Assembly (NCBI GenBank): GCA_027575765.1
Contig: JANBPT010000315.1
Location: 1 to 45,034, forward strand
Direction of reading: 5' to 3'
Source of the DNA: Tieghemiomyces parasiticus
Lineage: Eukaryota > Kickxellomycota > Dimargaritomycetes > Dimargaritales > Dimargaritaceae
DNA: 45,034 nt
Shown piece by piece: positions 10,527 through 23,086 of the stretch. The position numbers were made by a program, and so were the translations under genes. Each line of letters opens with the position of its first letter. Position 1 is the stretch's first letter. The notes beneath the pieces are model-generated. The model saw only the letters and a list, made by a program, of their open reading frames with translations. It did no database searches and was not told where the DNA came from.

Positions 10527-11247
10527 ATGTTCCACCAGTCACGAGGAGGTAGGTTGTAACCCAGGCAATAGGTATAGGCTTACCATTTTTAATCGCGGCA
10601 CCCTGCCCATCGCTGGAACTAACCAACTACCTCGCTATGTACCCGGCCATGACTGCCGTGCAGGAAACCGAGGCGGTAAAGACCAGTTCTCCTGGGATGA
10701 AATCAAGAAGACACGTGCTCGCGAAAACTACCTCGGCAACTCGATTAAGGCCCCAACCGGTCGATGGCAACAAGGCCGGGATATCTTTTGGTACTCCAAG
10801 GAGCGTACCGAACGTAGCCAGACCGAGCTCGACCAGATTAAGGCACAGGAGGCGCAAGCCCTAGCGGAAGCGCTAGGCGAAGCGCCCTCATCTTTTCCCA
10901 CCGTTGAAGCGATGCCACCCGCCGAACCGTCGGAAGACCTCACGCCGAAACCAAGGATGGACAGGAAACCCAAGTCGATGGCTCGAAAGGCAAGTTGTGT
11001 ACGGTCTGAGCGATCCCCCCATCGACGGCAACACGACGAGAAATCTGGTCGAACGACGCACCGTCGGCAAGGGTGCTCACCGGACTCATCATCGTCGCGG
11101 CGACATCGGACACGACAGCGGCGGGACTCGTCCAGTCCCCGTCGGCGCCACGGGTCCCACCGCCGGCGACGGTCACGGTCACCTTCCTATGAGCGTCTCC
11201 GCCACTACCGACGCCGAAGTCGGTCACCTACCGGCCGCCACAAGTAG
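10527..11247 (+). CDS. MMTAG2/C1orf35-like protein with SR-rich tail
   Basis: Exons 10527-10548 and 10664-11247 (115-bp intron, GTAGGT/CAG) give 201 residues. The first 70 residues match the MMtag domain family (multiple myeloma tumour-associated protein 2): a start of form MF..SRGG.RGG, then KDQFSWDEIK, ENYLGNS, APTGRWQQGRD and WYSKER. This block is the entire conserved part of the human protein too. The remainder (about 100-201) is basic and serine/arginine-rich, with RRRSRSPS and RRSRSPTG near the end, resembling RS domains of splicing-associated proteins; human homologues also have a lysine/arginine-rich tail. The molecular role is unknown, but a nuclear, RNA-associated location is likely. 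The first exon contributes only seven codons plus one base, and the family N-terminus is restored only by splicing. It converges on IWR1. Confidence 0.88.
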
Positions 11248-11544
11248 TCCCTATAATATCCGTTTCATGACCTGGGCCTGTCGTTGGCCAGCTTTATTAT
11301 GGTTACAATGCGGTGGCAAGAAACCTATCCGAACCTACGAATGGGCGGCCGGTGCAACCGTATCCAGCCAATTTAAAGCTCCCAACTATCATCATCGTAC
11401 TCGTCACTCACGTCGCCTTCGCTGTGAAATCCACCGGCTAGTACGAAGGTGGGCAGTGGAAGCGGAAAGATCGGCAATATGGGTACCACTGGTTAGCTAT
11501 CTAATAGTACAGCGTCGAGCCCGAATATTCGCTGTAACGCTAGT

Positions 11545-13849
11545 TCACTCTGAGCCGACCAGATAACTAGCGAGCCCACTACCTGTATATATATATAAAC
11601 TGAAATGCCGTAGGGGGGTCGCTTAGACGTTGCCCACTTACCTTCATCCGACCAGTCTTCCTCGTCAGGGTAGTCGTTGGCGTAAAAGTCCTCGGCTACA
11701 ATCCACGGGCGGCGTTCGATGCAGAGTAAAAATATACTAGTGGATTAGACAGTGGTTTAAGGTAATAAGGCCAACTGAAATACACGCTGGATTGTGGGCC
11801 CCAACCCATCTGCCAACCTTAGGAGCAGGTACCTACCATTCGAGTCCTGGTCGTCGTGGTCGGACTCTTCGTCCGACGTGTCTGCTTCCTGGTGGTAGTT
11901 CTCGTCGTCTGCCGTCCACAGTCTGGACCGAGGGGTAGAGGTAGGATGTGATGGCAAGTGATAGTTCCAAGGACCAGGGTGAGCAACGCTAATCGGTTGG
12001 TCCGGCTATAACGCCCAGTCCCCAATCCACATGTCGAAAAGATCCACTTACAGTGAGGCATATTGTGTACCGACTAGGGTACGCTCTCCGTCCTGGAGGT
12101 CGTCCACAAAGTACACGTCGTACACGTAATCCTTGTCGTTCTTTTCCACTGAGGGGAAGGGCGATCGGGTATAATAAAAAAGTGAGTCAGCTGACATGTT
12201 AAGCCGGACAGTGAGCCGTCAGCGTCGAGGAATATCCCGGGCCTGGTAAACAAAATAAGAATACCCAGCGTACACATACCACCACTTACCAGTAAGGTAC
12301 TCCTCCATCATGGGGACCAGATTACACGTTATATCCGAGGCCCCGGCCTTGGCTGGTTTGAAGTTGCGGCTAGGGGTCATAGCACGCGCGGGGGGGTTAT
12401 ATGGAAATGTAGGGGTTAAATATGGACCGTCCACTCAGGCGATACTCACGGGAGGGTCAGGTCGCGTCCATTCTATGCCAATGCCGAGCACACTCACTTA
12501 CCTGGATGTATCACGGACATCCTCTTTGACCGCATCGAAGAGGTCAAAGAGTCGTTGCGTTTCAGGGCCGAGCGGCTCCGCGTCGCTTAAAGGGAAAGAA
12601 GGTAAATGCGGGAATCAAATTGGTACCCCGTGGACAACTTTGCCGGTTAGTGCGATTTCTGCTGGCAGTGAGGGTAGGTTCGGGTGCCTTGAATTCTAGG
12701 CGCCGTGGCCTGTCTCGGAGTGTGACGATGGGGGCTTACCTAGTGGGGCTGCCCGACTCGAGGTCGGCCGGAAGAGCCGCGCGGTTCAGGTTCATTACTC
12801 GGAAGCGGGCGTGCTCGGAGGCTTTCTACGCGAGACGGTGGGGGAAATGGATGCATTTCAGGAGGATACGTTGGGCAGGGGGTAGGGTCAGCTGCCGCAG
12901 CGTTCCACCTACGCACAATGAAGTCGAGATCTGGCTTTTGGACCGCAGCGCACCCGCGCAGCTACTGCCTCATTAACTTACGGCTTTCTCCTGGGCGAGC
13001 TGGTTACGACGGTCGGCCAGCTTGTCGTCCAGTAGGTCCGACTCGGTCTTGTCCTGGGTTTCCTCTACGAGGCTGGGCTTGAGTCGATCAAGAACAGCCT
13101 TTTTGCGCTGCGCGAACCGGGCTAGCTTCTCCTAAAGTACGGGAACATGATCGACAGAGAGCGACTAAAAGTGAGCCGGGGTCGGGGTGGAAGGCGCCCA
13201 GGATTCCAAGGACTGCCGGGCTTTTTAACTTCTCCCTCCCCCGGAGATACCGGAAAAAATGGTCTCTTGCTGTTCCTTGTCAATAACGAAATCACGTACC
13301 TGAAGGCTCTGCGCCGTCTCGCTGATTTCAAAGGCATTCAAGTCAACCGTCTCGGCGAAGCGGAACACCTTAGCTAATAAGGGCGGGCATGGCGAGGGAC
13401 ATAGCGGGATGGTGCCCTGGTAAGCGGAATCCGTTCGTCCCATTCGATTGATTGATGGAAAGGCGAGAGCTACGCTGCCCTGCGAGGGAAATTCTCGGGT
13501 CGCTTCGACGACTTACCCAAGGGGCGGGGAATGGTTTGACCCGGATCCTGGCGGGCCTTCTTCTCGGCGAGATTCTCTGGCTGTTCGACGACTGGCGGGG
13601 GATTGAGGTGGACGGTTCAATCGGGAGTCGTAAGTAGGGGCATGGGTTAACACCCATGTTAAAATCAAGTAGGGTTCCTTTGGCTAGCCCTGTATGGCCC
13701 TGTCGGACAGAAGTAATACTCCACAACTTACCAAAGCCGTCGTACGGCTCCTCGGTGCGCTTCCGCTTGACGCGTAAAATGGTCAGCGGTCGAGTGACAT
13801 TGCCAGTCTCCGGCATTGAGGTCAGCGTGGATGTGCGCAGGGTAGCCAT
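11545..13849 (-). CDS. IWR1: Iwr1/SLC7A6OS-like RNA polymerase II nuclear import factor
   Basis: Eleven exons on the minus strand: 13849-13732, 13591-13517, 13373-13300, 13131-12982, 12825-12740, 12585-12502, 12369-12290, 12148-12052, 11922-11837, 11695-11642 and 11582-11545. They sum to 942 bp, 313 residues (human SLC7A6OS about 309). Iwr1 binds assembled RNA polymerase II in the cytoplasm and supplies its nuclear localisation signal. Diagnostic blocks: an N-terminal ILRVKRKRTEEP (exon 1), KVFRFAETV (exon 3), RFRVMNLNR (exon 5), the Iwr1 core KDYVYDVYFVDD (exon 8), and an acidic run followed by FYANDYPDEEDW (exons 9-10). All phases agree. Exon 11 is the least certain; an alternative acceptor 12 bp upstream of the chosen one would give a different, longer tail. 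Ten introns in 2.3 kb make this the most intron-dense gene of the window. Confidence 0.9.
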
Positions 13850-14821
13850 GGCGATGGGAGGTGGGCTTGCGTGTGCTACTTTGACTATGGTAACGGAGCG
13901 TGCAGAAGTATACGAGTGCAGAGAGAGGAGGGAGCTACGAATTACGGGATGCAGTGACGCATGCAGCAATTGCGAATGGGCCAGAGAAAAGGCCACCCGA
14001 GCGGGTCGTGGCACTCGGCATTTAGGACTAGTGGCGTCACCACCTCCCAGGGCCATGGGTACTATGCGCTTATCGAATCGACTAAACGAGGTTAAAACTC
14101 CTTTCGTCGGGCTGCACCTGCCCTACGCCCTATGGTTTAGATATCTAAATCAATCTTTGAGCATGGAACTGAGGTTTAAAAGCGTCCAGTTTGTGTCATT
14201 TTGTGGGTATATCATGGGCTTCACTATGACCATTTGAAACGACCAATATAAGCAAATATATCGGAATAGCCGGTGCCGGGTGCTCACTCTCAACGAGCAT
14301 CCCGCAGCAGTGTGAAGATGAATGGCAGCCTTTCCTGCGGCTGCGGCCATCATGCGCCCCGTGTCGCCAATGACAGCGCCGGAGCGGAGCGCTTCTGGGG
14401 CCAATGTACTGGCAGCCTGCCGTCCTTCGTCCTCACCCACAGTTGCCCCCCCCCCCATTAAGCTCCTAGCCGGTGGTGCCTGGCTGCCGGACGCCTTCGA
14501 AGTCGAAGGTTGCCTTCTGACTGCACGCGATACGCCGCCTTTCGTTACGCGACTACCGTCTATGCCCCTCGTGTCCTCACCCCATCCACCGGTAGCTCAG
14601 GCTCAACCGATCGCAGCTCATCTCCCTCCATTCGTCAGTCACTGCCTTTCATCTGTTGCCTTATTGCCGCTAGCTTGAGTTTGACGGTTTTCTCTACCAC
14701 CCTTCTACCTTAAACGTACATTCAGGATTTGCCTCCCATCACCCGCAAGACCCCCGGCACGATATTGACTCCTACTCGGTTTTTCCAACTCAACCCAACC
14801 AGCTCCTTTGACGCCGTCACC
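13850..14821. promoter_or_regulatory. Divergent intergenic region IWR1 / XRN1
   Basis: 972 bp between divergent ATGs. Short frames occur on both strands (for example 14322-14678 plus, 14150-14458 minus), but none has a recognisable motif. An 11-C run lies at 14446-14456. The stretch 14560-14820 is pyrimidine-rich and leads into the XRN1 start. Unlike the other five divergent regions it has no CACGTG. Confidence 0.35.
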
Positions 14822-17800
14822 ATGGGTATCCCGAAATTCTTCCTGTGGATGAGGTAAATGCGAAACAGCCAACCGGATGGCAAGGGCCATCGTAGCAGTA
14901 TACTCGGACAATGCACCATTCCCATCCGCGGGACCAGCTCCCGAGCACCCTGCTTACCGCGTGGCTTAAGCCCTCCATCGGTAACCCCCCCCTGCCTCCT
15001 CGCTAATTCGTGACCGCTATAATACCCTCTGTATCTCGCCCCTCACTCAACCCAGCGAGAGATATCCTCTCTGCTACAAAATTATTGACGATGGAATGTA
15101 CCCCGAGTTTGGTAAGTAGTTTCACGCGGAATTGTTAATCTAAAAGAAGCAGCCGGTTCATCATCCTATTTTGCTCGCCGGGTGGGTCCACCTCCCCCTC
15201 CTTCCCTCGTGACTTCCTGAGCGCTTATCTCGAAATTCGGGTTCTCTACTATCACCTGCCCCTTACCCAACGCCATTTCCCCCACCAAAAGACAATCTTT
15301 ACCTGGATCTCAACGGCGTCATCCACAACTGTAGTCGCTCCAACGATGAAGGGGCCCTGCGTGCCCCAATCCCGGACCACGTGTTATTCCCAACGATTTT
15401 CGAGTATATTGAGATGCTTTTCAGCAATGTCAAACCCAAGAAGGTCTTCTTCGTGGCCATCGACGGGGTGGCGCCCCGCGCCAAGATGAACCAGCAGCGC
15501 GCTCGCCGGTTCACCTCGGGCCTGGAGTCGGAACGCCTCTTGGCCAAAAGTACCAGCGAAGGTCTGATCGCGGGCAAGGAGGACATCTTTGACGGCAACT
15601 GCATCACACCCGGCACCGTGTTCATGGAGAAGCTCACTCGCTACCTCAAGTACTTCTTCGCCCGCAAGGTCAACGAGGACCGCGCGTGGCAGAACGTCAA
15701 GGTCATCCTGTCGGGGCACGAGGTACCCGGCGAGGGTGAGCACAAGATCATGGAATATATTCGCCTGGCCAAGGCCCAGCCCGATTACGATCCCAATACG
15801 CGTCACTGCTTCTACGGCCAGGACGCCGACCTGATCGTGCTGGGTTTGGTAACCCACGAACCCCACCTCTCGATTCTGCGCGAGGAGATCGTGTATGAGC
15901 AGCGCAAGACCAGCGCCGAGGCGCCCCCGCCGCGTAAAGTTGCACCGCGGTTCCTCCTATTCCACATTTCGCTGCTGCGCGACTACCTGCAACTGGACTT
16001 CCAGGACGTGCAGCGCGAGGTACGGTTCCCCTTCAGCTTGGACCGCGTGATTGACGACTTCATCCTGATCACCATGCTCCTGGGTAACGACTTCGTGCCC
16101 CACCTGCCCGACCTGCACATCAGCAAGCAGGGCATGTTGTACTTGTTCGCTGCCTACAAAACGGTGCTGCCTACCCTTCCGGGCTATCTCACTGAAAACG
16201 GAATCATCAACTTGCACAACTTTGAGGCTTTTTTGAACGGGCTGCGCATCTACGACTTCATTGCCGACAAGGAGCGCATCGCCCAGCACCCTTTGTTCCG
16301 TAACCCAAAGCATGCCACTAAGCACTATCCGGCCCACATCACTCCACAGCAGTGCGCCATCTTGGACCTCATCTACCGTTTCGTGACCCAGCGCAAGGAG
16401 CAGCGCGTGTACTTTACAGAAATCGACCCGGCGAACCGCACTTTTATCAAGGAGGCAGGCTTGAATTTGGGCCTGCGGGTCGGTGTGGACGCCCACGCCG
16501 CTAACCGACCCATCACGCTGCAATTGCCCTTCGGCAGCCGGGAGCCGCCTACCGAAGCCAGTTTTAACGACAATATGGTCCAGGTGTTTGTCAAGTACCA
16601 GGCCTTGCTCGAGGATGCCAAGGCCACTGTCATCAAGCACGTCGAGCCGGACTACAAGGCCAATAAGCAGTACTACAAGTCCAAGCTCAACTGGGAGTAC
16701 GCGCCCGGATCCCCTGAGGTGCGGTCCATGGTACACCACTACATCAAGATGCTACAGTGGACCCTGCACTACTACTACCACGGGATCGTGTCGTGGTCCT
16801 ACTTCTACCCATACCACTACGCCCCCATGCTATCTGGTAAGTCCAGGGTATGCAGTGCCGGGCGACCGGCTAATGTTATCTGACGGCTTTTAGTCTCCCT
16901 TAACTCCCTCCCCACATCTGTCGATGGCCCACCTAACTCTCCCGATATGACCCTCTCCCCTACCCCCCCCCTTTGACATGCGCCTGTTGCACCAGACGTG
17001 CGCGACCTGGAGTCCCTCGATCTCCGTTTCGACATGGGGAAGCCCCTCCTGCCCTTCCAGCAACTGATGGGTGTCTTACCAGCATTCAGCCGCGACCTAC
17101 TGCCGGCAGCGTACCAGGATCTCCTCACCGACCCCAACTCGCCGGTCATTGACTTGTATCCGCACGAGTTTAAGACGGACTTAAACGGCAAGCGCCAGGC
17201 CTACGAGTCGGTGGTGCTCATCCCCTTCATTGAGGAGAAGCGGCTTTTAGCGGCCATGAAGTCGCGCGATCACCTGCTGACCCGTGACGAGAAGCATCGA
17301 AACCGGTTCAACGAAACCCTGGCCTTCATCTACAGCCCCAAGTCGCTACCAGTGTACCCCTCGCCGGATCCAGAACACTTTCCGGACGTGACGGCCAACC
17401 ACTGCAAGGTGGCCCGGTTCCACGGTCCCAGCCTGAGCGACAGCGTGACCCTCCGATTCGGGCTTTGCGAGGGTGCCCGGACGGGTAACCGCTTACAGCC
17501 GGGGTTTCCCTCTTTATTCCAGCTCCCGCACCACTGGAAGGCTGAGAAGGCTCGCGTCATGATTTCTAACCTTAAGAGCCATCGCGAGTCCATGGTGATC
17601 TACCTGAACGACTCGCCCCTTGAGAAGAACCCTAATGTCGCGGAGGTGGCCGGTCAGCTTCTAGACCGCGTGGTCCTGGTCGACTGGCCCTACCTGCGCG
17701 AGGCCAAGGTTGTGTCGGTGCACGACGGCGACACGGTATATGTACGCGATCCACGCGGCCGGGTCGTGGCGCAGACCCTGTCGGGTGCTGACGCTGCCGT

Positions 17801-19613
17801 GGTGCGTGAGAAGGTCCGGGACAATTTGGCTTTTATGGAGACGCGCGGTCTGCGGGTCAAGAAACCCCGGCTCACGGTAGGTGTACTGCGGCTCCGCAGC
17901 ATGAAGGAGGATGACCAGGGCTGGTTGCGGAAGGAATACGACCCTGTCGACGCCATCGATTTTGTCCCGCTTAAGGCCGTCATCCACCAGCCCCGGGGTA
18001 AGGATACGCGGTTTGTTGAGCGGCCCTTCTTCGCGCGCGACCGCCGTCTACCGGCCGATACCGCAGTTTTCTTCCTGGCCCCGGCCTTCTACGGCCAGCC
18101 CGGGACGGTGGCTGCCAACGCCCCGGCCAACCCCGCTGAGGTTAGCCTTAAAATGCGGGTGTACCGGGCCCACACAGATGCGGGTTACCGTGCCTTTGGT
18201 GATCGGCAGCGCAACCTGGGCCACGCCTTCACTGCTCGTGAGGCCTACCACGACGTTATGGACGTGGTGGACGCCCTACACGTGCCCTACCACGTGCTCA
18301 GTCGCCTCTGCACCAGCTTTTCTTTATTCCTGGCTGACGACACTGAGGTGGACGTCGGGTTAGGGTTTCGCAGCCCTGACGGCGAACGCTCCGCCCTGGG
18401 CTACGCCCGCCAGGTTGACGACCTGTGGCGGTACTCGACCCGCGCCATTAATCTGATTCGGCTGTACCAGGCGACCTGCCCACGCCTGTTTCGGTGGTTA
18501 GCCAAGAACCCGCAGGCCGGGGAGGCGGAGGCTGCCGATGTGTTTGGCGAAAAGGCCGAGGGCGGCGAGGTGACTGCTTTGGTCGACTTTGTGCGCGGGC
18601 TCCACCTGGACCGTCTGGTCTACGCTGTAGCTGACGCCGACAGCCTCCTCCCGGAATCAGTCACGTCACTGGAGCATGGCGTTGACGCTCTCCTGCGCGA
18701 GCATGGGGCCGATTACCTATCCGAGGACCAGACTAAAGAGATTGGCATCTCCTCGGTACCCCGCCAGGCCGTGCTGGAACCCAGCGAGGCACCCACCCGC
18801 CTGGCCGACCAGACATTTGTCCTGGGCGACTGTGTGCGTAACCTGACCCCCAACCTGGCTGTCCCGTTCGCCGCCTGCGGCTACGTAGTGCTACTCACCC
18901 CAACGCACGTTGGCGTTCTTTTCGACGTGCCCTTCCCAGCCGGGACCAACCTTGGCGGCTTGTGCAGTGCCGGGCGCGGGTACCAGCTCGACCGGAAACA
19001 CTTACTGAACCTGTCGAACCCACAGTACGTGCGTGGAGCCACCAGTTCCGCCCCAGCGGCTCAGCCGGGTAATGCAGCGGCAAATGCACACGCGTCGACC
19101 CCCCTCACGACCCCACAGGCCCCCACTGATGGGCCGTCGGCTGCCAAACCGGCAGGCAGATCGTCGGGCAGGACCTCGCGCAAGCCTAAGGGCAAACCGG
19201 CCACCGTGCTAGCAGATCCAGCTCCCGCTGCCCAGGTGCCTGCAACCCCTCTGCCTACTGCCCCACAGCCAGCAGCTCAGCCTAGCGGGGCGGCAGGGTC
19301 TTCGGCGCCTAGCAAACCCCGGCGTCAGCGCGCACCTAAGGCCGCCAAAGTGCCAACTGCCACCTCTGCCGACGCCCCGTCGACGAATCCGGCGTCTGCT
19401 GGCCCCATCGCGGCACCTAAACCGACTGATAACATCGTCAACTCCCTCCTGTCCCAGATGAAGGGCCTTAAGGTTGACTCGCCCAAATCGTCCACTGGTG
19501 CCGACTCCCCCACCGCAAACAAGAGCAAGGTCAATGAGGCCAATGAGGTCCTTGCCCGGGCCTTGCTTGGGTCCCTCAAGGGCGGTAAGGTCCCTCCGCC
19601 GAAGGATTCCTAA
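14822..19613 (+). CDS. XRN1: 5'-3' exoribonuclease 1
   Basis: Exons 14822-14853, 15056-15111, 15292-16836 and 16996-19613 give 4251 bp, 1416 residues. Xrn1 degrades decapped mRNA from the 5' monophosphate end in the cytoplasm. The start MGIPKFFLWM and SERYP follow the family. Catalytic acids are visible: Asp35 (LYLDLNG), Asp87 (AIDGVAPRAKMNQQRARR, which also carries the 5'-phosphate pocket residues Lys94, Gln98, Arg101/102), Glu177 and Glu179 (GEGEHKIM), Asp207 and Asp209 (GQDADLIV). The second conserved region includes the SWSYFYPYHYAP segment and, across the third intron, DVRDLESLDLRFDMGKP. The last 220 or so residues are alanine/proline/serine/threonine-rich with basic patches, as in fungal Xrn1 tails that bind decapping factors. 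The shadow frame on the minus strand is an artefact of GC-rich coding. Confidence 0.97.
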
Positions 19614-19794
19614 TTTCACCGCTTAGCGACGGGTTTCCAACCAAGTGGGTGTAAGTTTCCCTACTTTCATTTATCCACGCCAAGTCCTTACTTCGTTCGG
19701 TTAACCTTGGTCAGCGGAATCTTGGGATGTCTGCCGTCGTATATTTTTATGATCAGTGGTCAAATTTTGTGTAAAACTCGCCTACCACAGTTTC

Positions 19795-19800
19795 AATAAA
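19795..19800 (+). terminator. Poly(A) signal for XRN1
   Basis: AATAAA 182 bp after the XRN1 stop, within the 247-bp gap before the convergent coiled-coil gene's stop codon. Confidence 0.5.
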
Positions 19801-19860
19801 ACGCTGTTTAGCAAGTAATTGTACACTATATGCTGGGGATGATCAGCGGTTCACCATTCT

Positions 19861-22800
19861 TTAGCCTGCATACGAAGCCGGCAGCTGCTGCTGGCGTTGG
19901 AGTTGATGTATCTGTGCCAGGTGATACCGACCAGGGTTTTGAAGGAGAGGAGGGGGGTAAAGCTCAGATCGTTAGATTAGAGAAGGGCCTGCGCGGTGAC
20001 AAGTCATCGGGTTCCCCCAAGGAGGGGAAGCAATCATATCCCTATTGTACTCACTTTAACTCGAAGTTGGACGGCCAGACTCTCTTTTTCGACTTCAGAC
20101 TGCCGCAGCGAGAGACGCAGTTGTTCGAGGTTCTGAGAGAGCGTGGCAACATGTTTCTTGTACTCGGCCTTAGACAACTCGGTGGCCTTTAGTAGGTCGT
20201 GCAAGGCACCCAGTTCGCGAGTGAGGCCAACGCGGTCCGCCTGATAAGAAGGTGGGGAGGGAGAGATAGGTGGTGAAACATGGGTTAATGCGGCAGCAAT
20301 AGACAGGAGACATATATTTTCACAGCGCAGCCGAGACATGGCCAAGGAGTAGGGGGATGACGAAGGATGGAGGTGGAGTTCGGACTTGCCTTAAACTGTT
20401 CGCTAAGTGTTGTAAAGGTGGCCAGACTGGCCAGCGTGTCTGTAAGTTAGGAGTTATCGAATGCACGACAGGCTGCGGTTGTTAAATGTATGGTTTTTTT
20501 CTGGCGCTACAAGGCAGTAAATGTGCGTTTCACTTGCAGTGGAGTTGTGCAACAATGACATCACTTACGCTTGTGTTGTTCGCGTAGCGTGGCCAGGTCC
20601 CGGTTGTACTGGCGATTCTCGGCGGTCAATTGGTCATTGTACTCCCGCAGCGAGTCGCGCTGACTCTCACACGCAGTAAGGGCCGTTCTAACAGGTGGGT
20701 GCAAGGAGGCGCGACAAAACAAATGATATATATGGCATCGGTTAGTGTGCTGCGACACTGGGGTCGCCGTAGTGCAACGCTTCTGTGGAGGAAAGAGCTA
20801 CCCGATTAACTGACACGGGCCAATTGGATCGGAATTGACTTACTGGAGCCGATCTACATCCTGGATAGCCACTTTGAGTCCCACATCGAGTTTTTCATGC
20901 TCGCGGGTGAGCTGGTGGTATTTATCCAGTAGCTCTTCGAAATCGCCGGCCAGCTTGCGGCCCTCGTCAGAAGGCGGCGGCGGAGTCGCTGACGCTTCGG
21001 CGGGTTGGGTTCGCGCGGTGTTTGCGTCGATCTCGACCTATATATTGACGAAAAGGAAGCGTTGTACGAGTCGCAAGGTTATGGCCAAAAGGGCCGTAGC
21101 ATGTTGTCAATAGTGTGCTCGCAGGCGAAGGATAGTAGATTCGAGGGAATTCACTGCCGAGAGAATCCGACCATTCCATGCTCAGAATACCTACCTGGCG
21201 AAGCTGTGCTTGGGAGGCGCGCAGCCGGGCGTCAAGTTCCAAATAGGCCTTCTCCAACCGGTGTTTGTCTCGGAGCTGCGTCTCGTATTGCTTGTTGAGG
21301 CTGGCCAGTTCGCCTCGAAGGCGCTCTAACTCGGCCGTCGTGGGTGCTGACGACGGTGCGTCCGGCGCCGCTACTGACTGCCCAACTCGTTGTAGCTCGT
21401 CAGCGACTGCGCGGGTCTCGGGTGCTAGGCAGAAGGTACTAGTAGCATGGTCGGCCGAGGGATCCGCCAGGGTACGTGCGTATTTCAGTAGCTGGGAAAC
21501 CCGACGAAAGCAAGAGCCAAAATAGTGTGCAAGATCAGTCATCGGCTAAATGGGGCATCACTTAAAGCTAGAGGGCGCTACAGAAGTAAAATATCACCTT
21601 TAAGTTACCACATCCACTTACGTTCTCAAGATCGGTTCGCAATACCTCGAGGTCATGGGTGGGGCCGTTTGACGGGGCCTTGGCTTCCTGCATACGCGAT
21701 AAAAGGATATTAGTATAAAGTGATAACGTGTGAGTAGGTACCGCTTAGTGCACATGCCAGCGGAAAACATGTCCCCACCTAATTCAGCTATCTATATAAA
21801 CTAGGACATATCCCACTCTCTCGGTCAAACTTACTGGCTGAGTTGAATGGAAGGTGGTGGCACGCGGGATGGCCGGAGGCGCACTAGGTGACAGACCTGG
21901 GCTGCCCGTCTGGTTGGCCCGGATTTGGCGTCGCAGGGCCTGGAGCTCGCGGACCACCTGACCGTAGAGGTTGCGCAGATTGTCCCGGTCCTGGATGGCT
22001 TCGCCCAACTGCTGGGACAGCTGCTGGAGGAGTTGAGAGTCGCCTAACGTCGGGGCAGGCGCAGTCTCCGGCTGGATGGGTGATGTTGGTTCCGCCGGCG
22101 GCTCGGGGGCCTGGGGGGTATCCACTGTCTCAGGCAGACGAACGTCCTCGAGCTGCCCAATGAGATTCTGCAGGTGCACAAGCTTATCGTACATCGCCGC
22201 ATTACGGTCCTCAAGACCAGCCAGGTCCTGCGAGGCCTGTTGCTCAACCGATTGGAGGTTCGCTTGGGCGGTCTGTAGTTCCTGCTGGACCGAATTGAGA
22301 TTCTCCTCGAGTTGGATATTGCGCTGCTGAAGGTACATGAACTGGTCTTCGAAGGCCTGGTGGCGGCTCTCGACGCTACGCTTATTCTCGGGGGCCAACA
22401 ACCATTGGCCTAATTGTGTTTGCAGTTGTGCAATCAGGGCGTCTCGTTGGGCAACAGCGGAGTCTTTAAGTGCGAGCTGGTTATGAGACAGGGTCGACAG
22501 TTGTAATGGGTCGTTAGGATGGCATGCGAAGGGAAAGGGCAAGCGGCCTAATTAGAGCCTCGAGGACCGCTGGTGGAGTTACATGAGACACGGTCAAAGG
22601 CTAGGTACTCACCTCTTTCTTGAGCTCACGGTTTCGGGCCTCGCTATCCTGCAGAGCCTGGTCGATTCGTTCGACCCGGGCATGGTCAAGTTCTGCCCAG
22701 TCCCGGGACGGTATATAATGTTGATGGTCCCCTTGGGTGAGCGCGGTCAATGCTGAAGGGAGTTCGCTCTCCACTGTTTGGATCGCCGACGGGAGGTTAA

Positions 22801-23086
22801 GCACGGCTGCCTTGGGTGCAGCACGGTTCTGAAGGGCTGTTTCGATGCGGATTTGGAGTAACCGGCGCTGCTCGTCGGTCTGCACGAGAAGAGCGGTATA
22901 CTTGGCCTTCCACTGTTGGTTAACGAAGTGGAGCTCATCGGTCTCGTGTTGGGCGCGGGCCTCTTCCTCCTGGCGGCTGATGCGGTCCTCCTCGAGCTGG
23001 CGCTGCAAGTCGAGAACCTGGGCCTGGTACCGTTGGCATTCTTCAAGCAGCACCGAGGTGGTCGATGAGTCCTGTGCCATGGCCAT
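19861..23086 (-). CDS. Unrecognised coiled-coil protein
   Basis: Nine exons: 23086-22613, 22476-21835, 21687-21622, 21491-21195, 21037-20844, 20687-20569, 20439-20390, 20240-20055 and 19911-19861, giving 2079 bp and 692 residues. The product is almost wholly glutamine/glutamate/leucine-rich heptad repeat: a first coil at about 10-160 (VLDLQRQLEEDR, RELKKE), a second at 159-270, a proline-rich linker with PAPTLGDSQ around 285-310, then further coils to the C-terminus (QLRVKIHQLQRQQQL). Heptad spacing is kept across most junctions, supporting the joins; all phases agree. Intron 7 begins GCAAGT, a GC-AG intron. The acceptor of exon 4 has an alternative 45 bp upstream that also keeps frame. I see no GRIP, kinesin, SMC or other named domain, so a structural role (Golgi tether, spindle pole or trafficking scaffold) is only a guess. 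No membrane segment. Confidence 0.75.

Noticed and set aside
10904..11566. 220-codon frame overlapping the MMTAG2-like gene
   Set aside because: It is a second frame over the SR-rich exon; the spliced frame matches a known domain and this one does not.
12052..12071. Donor GTACAC inside IWR1 exon 8
   Set aside because: A GTAAGTG donor 19 nt further on fits the consensus much better and keeps phase with the following exon.
15957..16739. 260-codon frame on the minus strand
   Set aside because: Antisense shadow of the XRN1 catalytic core, which is certain.
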